Shown piece by piece: positions 13,606-16,769 of a stretch of DNA of 16,769 bases. The position numbers and the translations under genes were made by a program. The first letter of the stretch is position 1. The number at the start of each line of letters is the position of its first letter. Source of the DNA: JBBTCJ01 sp038043285. Its GTDB lineage: Bacteria; Planctomycetota; Phycisphaerae; UBA1845. Location of the stretch: assembly GCA_038043285.1 (NCBI GenBank), contig JBBTCJ010000125.1:1-16769 (forward strand). The letters run 5' to 3'. Below the pieces are notes generated by a model. The model was given only the letters and a program-made list of their open reading frames with translations, was not told the DNA's origin and did no database searches.

Positions 13606-14967
13606 ATGAAACAGCCGACGATGGGAATCATTGTAGGGGGGGGGCCGGCGCCGGGCATCAACGGGGTCATCGGGGCGGCGGCCATTGAGGCCATCAACAA
13701 TGGGCTGAAAGTCATCGGCTTCTACGACGGCTTTCAGCACCTTGCCGGCGATGGGTTTGATCCGACCGAACATTCCCGCGAACTGCAGATCAAGGAGATG
13801 GGCCGCATCCACTTCGATGGAGGTTCGGTCCTGCGGACGTCGCGGGCCAACGTGCTGGACAAGGAGAAACTCAAGACGTCGATGGTGGTGCAGCCGGACC
13901 GGACGAGAACCGAACGAGTGGTGGAGCGGCTCCGCGGGTTGGGCGTGACCCATCTATTGACCATCGGCGGGGATGACACGGCGCTGAGCGCCCGGTTCGT
14001 CGCGGAAGGGTCGGCGGGGAGAATCCGCGTGGTCCACGTGCCCAAGACGATCGACAACGACCTGCCGCTTCCCGGCGACATTCCGACGTTTGGGTTCAAC
14101 ACCGCCCGGCACGTCGGATCGGAGATCGTGGCCAACCTGATGGAGGATTCGCGCACGACACGACGTTGGTACGTGGTGGTCACGATGGGTCGCAACGCCG
14201 GATTCCTGGCCCTGGGCATCGGGAAGTGCGCCGGGGCGACGCTGACCATGATCCCCGAGGAGTTTCCCAATTCGACAACCATCAAGGACATCGCCGACGT
14301 GGTCGAGGGGGCGATGCTGAAGAGGCGGATGATGGGCAGACCGGACGGCGTTGCGGTCCTGGCGGAGGGACTTGCCCACAAGCTCGGCGACGTCGAGGAG
14401 CTTTCGCGACTGCTGGGGCGGAACGTTCCGGTGGACGCGGCCGGACACCCGCGACTTTCGGAGGTGCCGCTGGCGCAGTTGCTCAAGGACGAGCTGCAAC
14501 GGCGCTTCGCGGAGCGCGGCGACTCGATCACCATCGTCGCCCACCTGTTGGGGTATGAATTGCGTTGCGCCCGCCCGACCACGTCGGACTTGGGCTATAC
14601 GCGCGACCTGGGGCATGGGGGCGTGCGCTTGCTGCTGGATTCCACTCGCGACCTCCCTCCCGGAGTCATGGTGACGCTGCAAAACGGCAATCTCGTGCCC
14701 GTCGCGTTTGAGGACATGGTGGACCCCAAGACCAATCGGACGCGCATTCGCACCGTGGACCTGGACAGCTATACCTACAGCGTGGCGCGAGCCTACATGA
14801 TCCGGCTGGAGCCGTCGGATTTCGATTCGCCCACGGCGCTTTCCGCCCTGGCGGCGGAGGCGCGAATGAGCACCAAGCAGTTCCGCGAGCGCTACGAACG
14901 CGTGGTCCGCAGCACGTCGCACGTCGGGGCGGAGCATCCGGCGTGTCCGGTGGTGCTCAACGCGTAG
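13606..14967 (+). CDS. 6-phosphofructokinase, probably pyrophosphate-dependent
   Basis: Phosphorylates fructose 6-phosphate to the 1,6-bisphosphate in glycolysis; the pyrophosphate form is reversible. From the ATG at 13606 the protein has 453 aa. Motifs: GGGPAPGINGVI (11-22) for the phosphoryl donor, TIGGDDTALSA (119-129), VPKTIDND (145-152) with the catalytic TIDND, and MGRNAGFLA (194-202). In ATP-dependent enzymes the second Asp of GGDD is Gly and the Lys of PKTIDND is Gly; having both Asp and Lys is the accepted signature of pyrophosphate use. AGGTGAGG precedes the ATG by 11 bases; an upstream frame from 13429 has no coding character. The gene is divergent from the exoribonuclease. A run of nine Gs (13636-13644) encodes the first glycines of the donor loop. 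Confidence 0.9.
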   Translation: MKQPTMGIIVGGGPAPGINGVIGAAAIEAINNGLKVIGFYDGFQHLAGDGFDPTEHSRELQIKEMGRIHFDGGSVLRTSRANVLDKEKLKTSMVVQPDRTRTERVVERLRGLGVTHLLTIGGDDTALSARFVAEGSAGRIRVVHVPKTIDNDLPLPGDIPTFGFNTARHVGSEIVANLMEDSRTTRRWYVVVTMGRNAGFLALGIGKCAGATLTMIPEEFPNSTTIKDIADVVEGAMLKRRMMGRPDGVAVLAEGLAHKLGDVEELSRLLGRNVPVDAAGHPRLSEVPLAQLLKDELQRRFAERGDSITIVAHLLGYELRCARPTTSDLGYTRDLGHGGVRLLLDSTRDLPPGVMVTLQNGNLVPVAFEDMVDPKTNRTRIRTVDLDSYTYSVARAYMIRLEPSDFDSPTALSALAAEARMSTKQFRERYERVVRSTSHVGAEHPACPVVLNA

Positions 14968-14978
14968 AACGCACGACG

Positions 14979-15027
14979 ATTGGCGAATGGCGAGTTAAGA
15001 ATAGCGAGTAGCGAGGAACGGGTAGCG
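14979..15027. repeat. Heptamer array after the phosphofructokinase gene
   Basis: Seven degenerate 7-bp units with a core ending in GCG (ATTGGCG, AATGGCG, AATAGCG, AGTAGCG, GGTAGCG and two decayed copies) begin 11 bases after the stop codon at 14967. The array fills most of the 79-bp space between this gene and the convergent gene ending at 15047. Confidence 0.7.
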
Positions 15028-15046
15028 AATGATACCAACCCCAGTC

Positions 15047-15687
15047 TCAGTCCGCCGATACCCGACGTCCGGGCGACGGCCGAGCCGGCATCATACTTGC
15101 AACCTTCAAGCACGAACGGGACTGGATCGGGCAGTTCGTGGTATCACGAAACCCTGCCTGCATCGCCTCGCTCTGCCCATAAAGTAGAATGTCCCGCCAT
15201 TGCCCCAGAACCGGCTGTCCACCCACGGTTTGCAACTTGATGGATTCCGGCAACGGCGGAGGATCGCGGCGAATCTGCACCTGGTTGGGTTCACGAATGT
15301 ATTTGAATCGCCCAGTTTGTGCGTCAACCGTCATCTGAAACGCGGATTGCGAAAAGAGGTAGAGCGTCCAATCGTCTATCGGGCAGCCGTACTGCGTTCC
15401 TTGGTTGGTCGGCAGCACGCCGATGATCCGCAGACAATCGTCACCTACATTGTATGGTGCCTGCACGTCGGGCACGGCCACGTTGGCAATCACGAAGCTA
15501 CCGTTCGGCTCAGCCTCGATCGTTTGGCCGTTGAGCGAGTACAACAGCGCCACGCCCCCCCGGCGGCGGTGGAGGAGGCCGGGAGCGGCGGATGGCATTG
15601 GGCGGATGCTGGGGAGCCCGAAGCCAGCCATCCGAGGCAGATGAGGACCCCATGTGGCCTGCTATATTTCATACCCCTCTTGTTCAT
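15047..15687 (-). pseudogene. Exported protein of unknown function, apparent frameshift
   Basis: I do not recognise the family. The reading starts at an ATG at 15687 with AAAGGA seven bases upstream and a clear signal peptide (GVLICLGWLASGSPASAQ). After about 45 residues the coding character moves to another frame at a run of seven C (15555-15561; G on the coding strand). One added G there would join the signal peptide to the body GVALLYSLNGQTIEAEPNGS and on to the TGA at 15047, giving about 213 residues. The body has a few Cys (DDCLRI, YGCPIDDW, TNCPIQSRSC) and no membrane helix. A sequencing or assembly error in the homopolymer is the simplest explanation; a true pseudogene or slippage is possible. 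The start overlaps the preceding gene's stop (ATGA), so the two are co-translated. Confidence 0.6.
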
Positions 15688-16241
15688 GGTTCGGTCCTTT
15701 TCGCTACCTTGCCCTGTGCGAAGCCGACTTCCGTTGCTCGCCGCTGCCGCACAAGACGACGCGCTTCAATTAGCAGCCCTACCATTGCGGGAAGGAACAT
15801 TGGAATGCGCAGGTGTCGGGCAATCACCCGACCGCTTCGATCGACTTCGCTGTTCCAACTCGGAACCCAGTCAGTCCCGCACCCCTGAAAGTGACGTACA
15901 AATAGACCCCACTCCCACGCTAATATGAAATGTGGGCTACCCATCGTCGGGAAGTAAAGCTTTGCAGGCGGAACATTCATACTGATAACAAAGCAACCAC
16001 GAGCAAGTGATATCCTCAGAGACCCGGTCCGAGCAATCCATGCTGGATTCCAATAGCCTGCTAGCCACCCTCCGCAACACAGCACCATTATTGGAATCGC
16101 CACACGCGATGCCCGCCACATCTGGTCTAGCCGCACAGGCACACCACTGGCACCGTCATTGGTCGTGGAAGTTACCCTATCACCGTCTGCCGACGGCTCC
16201 AAATGAGCGGCACACATACTGTCGCGAACCCTTCCGACCAT
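15684..16241 (-). CDS. Small two-helix membrane protein, planctomycete type
   Basis: A 185-aa protein with two membrane segments, about 48-64 (AIPIMVLCCGGWLAGYW) and 145-160 (IPMFLPAMVGLLIEA), separated by a region likely outside the membrane. A basic tail RRLVRQRR follows the second helix. The layout of an N-terminal helix, an aromatic-rich middle (WEWGLFVRHF) and a second Pro-rich helix before Arg residues resembles a short uncharacterised protein type frequent in planctomycete genomes; the function is unknown. Start choice is uncertain: ATG at 16241, ATG at 16217 (GGAAGGG upstream) or ATG at 16121, just before the first helix. Its stop overlaps the ATG of the next gene by four bases. GC content is lower here than in the rest of the window. 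Confidence 0.65.
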   Translation of the reverse strand: MVGRVRDSMCAAHLEPSADGDRVTSTTNDGASGVPVRLDQMWRASRVAIPIMVLCCGGWLAGYWNPAWIARTGSLRISLARGCFVISMNVPPAKLYFPTMGSPHFILAWEWGLFVRHFQGCGTDWVPSWNSEVDRSGRVIARHLRIPMFLPAMVGLLIEARRLVRQRRATEVGFAQGKVAKRTEP

Positions 16242-16262
16242 TCGTTTCGTCCACGGACTTCA

Positions 16263-16679
16263 TCAGTACTTTGTCACGTCTTCGAGCGTTCCATCATTTG
16301 CATTGACAATCACCCACCAAATCTCTCGAGCACAAGGCAAGGTCTCACAGTTTCGGTCAGTCACAAGAAACCTGTATACCAACTTTGAGACGTAAGGTTG
16401 GCCGATAGTAACTCGATTTGCGCTTCCCGGTCCAATCCAATACGCCGCCTCTCCCGAAAGAATAAAAAGCTCCCCAGTAGCCCGCTCAATCCCACGTCGA
16501 ATCTGAGGTAATGCTCGCTCGAAGGCGTTCTGCGCACTCAAATAGCGCTCGCCCTCGTTCACGGCCTTGCCTGGTGGTGCGTTATCGATCCGGACCTGGG
16601 GTCCGACGCGGACCTGCGCGAGAGCACTCGACGCGCAACCCAGCGCACCCCCTGCCACGATGGCGAGTGAGTGCCTCAC
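16263..16679 (-). CDS. Exported protein of unknown function, 5' end uncertain
   Basis: I do not recognise this gene. From a GTG at 16679 the product is 138 aa and begins with a good signal peptide (RHSLAIVAGGALGCASSALA, cleavage after ALA). The mature part includes FERALPQIRRGIERATGELF and a C-terminal stretch ending EDVTKY, with two Cys in NCETLPCARE. The same frame stays open to the window edge and encodes another hydrophobic stretch followed by Arg (GLFGVGVLGIGGALLARRRK), which looks like a C-terminal anchor. Either the gene starts further upstream with two hydrophobic segments, or two genes are fused or run together. It is first of three minus-strand genes spaced 21 bases and minus 4 bases apart, so they are probably one operon. 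Confidence 0.5.
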   Translation of the reverse strand: MRHSLAIVAGGALGCASSALAQVRVGPQVRIDNAPPGKAVNEGERYLSAQNAFERALPQIRRGIERATGELFILSGEAAYWIGPGSANRVTIGQPYVSKLVYRFLVTDRNCETLPCAREIWWVIVNANDGTLEDVTKY

Positions 16680-16769
16680 GCGATCCGAGGCGCTGGCACC
16701 GGGTTTTCGGCGCCGCGCCAGCAGTGCTCCACCGATCCCAAGCACTCCGACCCCGAAAAGCCCCACCCC

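Noticed and set aside
13351..13953. N-terminal extension of the exoribonuclease frame
   Set aside because: It overlaps the start of the phosphofructokinase gene, is low complexity, and a GTG with a good ribosome binding site at 13350 gives a normal-length protein.

Overview
The window looks like chromosomal DNA from an uncultured, GC-rich planctomycete. The best clade markers are a small membrane protein with a CPKCGYSLRGL...CPECG zinc ribbon at 10620-10934, a short two-helix membrane protein at 15684-16241, and a secreted carboxypeptidase-regulatory/cupredoxin-like protein at 8226-8960. All three resemble types I know as common in that phylum. This assignment is inferred from protein character, not from a marker gene. 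The run of 100 Ns at 2700-2799 shows that this is a scaffolded draft assembly. No rRNA, tRNA, CRISPR array, transposase or phage gene is visible.

Layout from left to right. (1) 1-2407, plus strand: the end of an SRAP/YedK DNA-protein crosslink protein, then a two-gene ABC-2 exporter (ATPase and permease one base apart). (2) 2408-2999: non-coding DNA between convergent genes, holding a hairpin and a 138-bp tandem repeat broken by the assembly gap. (3) 3000-7559, minus strand: an iron-type alcohol dehydrogenase, an aldehyde-dehydrogenase-superfamily enzyme and a short ANL adenylating enzyme. Together these could reduce a carboxylic acid to an alcohol. A plus-strand nucleotidyltransferase gene sits inside the cluster. 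(4) 7560-8225: a repeat-rich non-coding stretch. (5) 8226-8960, plus strand: an exported protein whose cupredoxin-like metal site appears to be lost. (6) 9057-13350, minus strand: a YhaM-like OB/HD exoribonuclease, then gcvPA, a zinc-ribbon membrane protein overlapping the gcvPA stop, and gcvPB. (7) 13606-14967, plus strand: a phosphofructokinase with the residues typical of the pyrophosphate-dependent type. (8) 15047-16769, minus strand: three tightly packed genes of unknown function, one apparently frameshifted, partly in DNA of lower GC content.

Functionally, the clearest unit is the glycine cleavage P-protein pair (gcvPA/gcvPB), which decarboxylates glycine; gcvT, gcvH and lpd are not in the window. 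The ANL/ALDH/Fe-ADH set resembles the logic of EhpF/EhpG and LuxE/LuxC carboxylate reduction, but its substrate cannot be read from sequence.

The most striking non-coding feature is a set of degenerate 7-bp tandem repeat arrays at five intergenic places (about 4275, 7614-7725, 7882, 12269-12364 and 14979). Two of them run into the stop codon of the neighbouring gene. The 138-bp repeat carries three related roughly 20-nt elements per unit, two of which can fold with tandem G-A mismatches. These are the strongest candidates for something not yet described.
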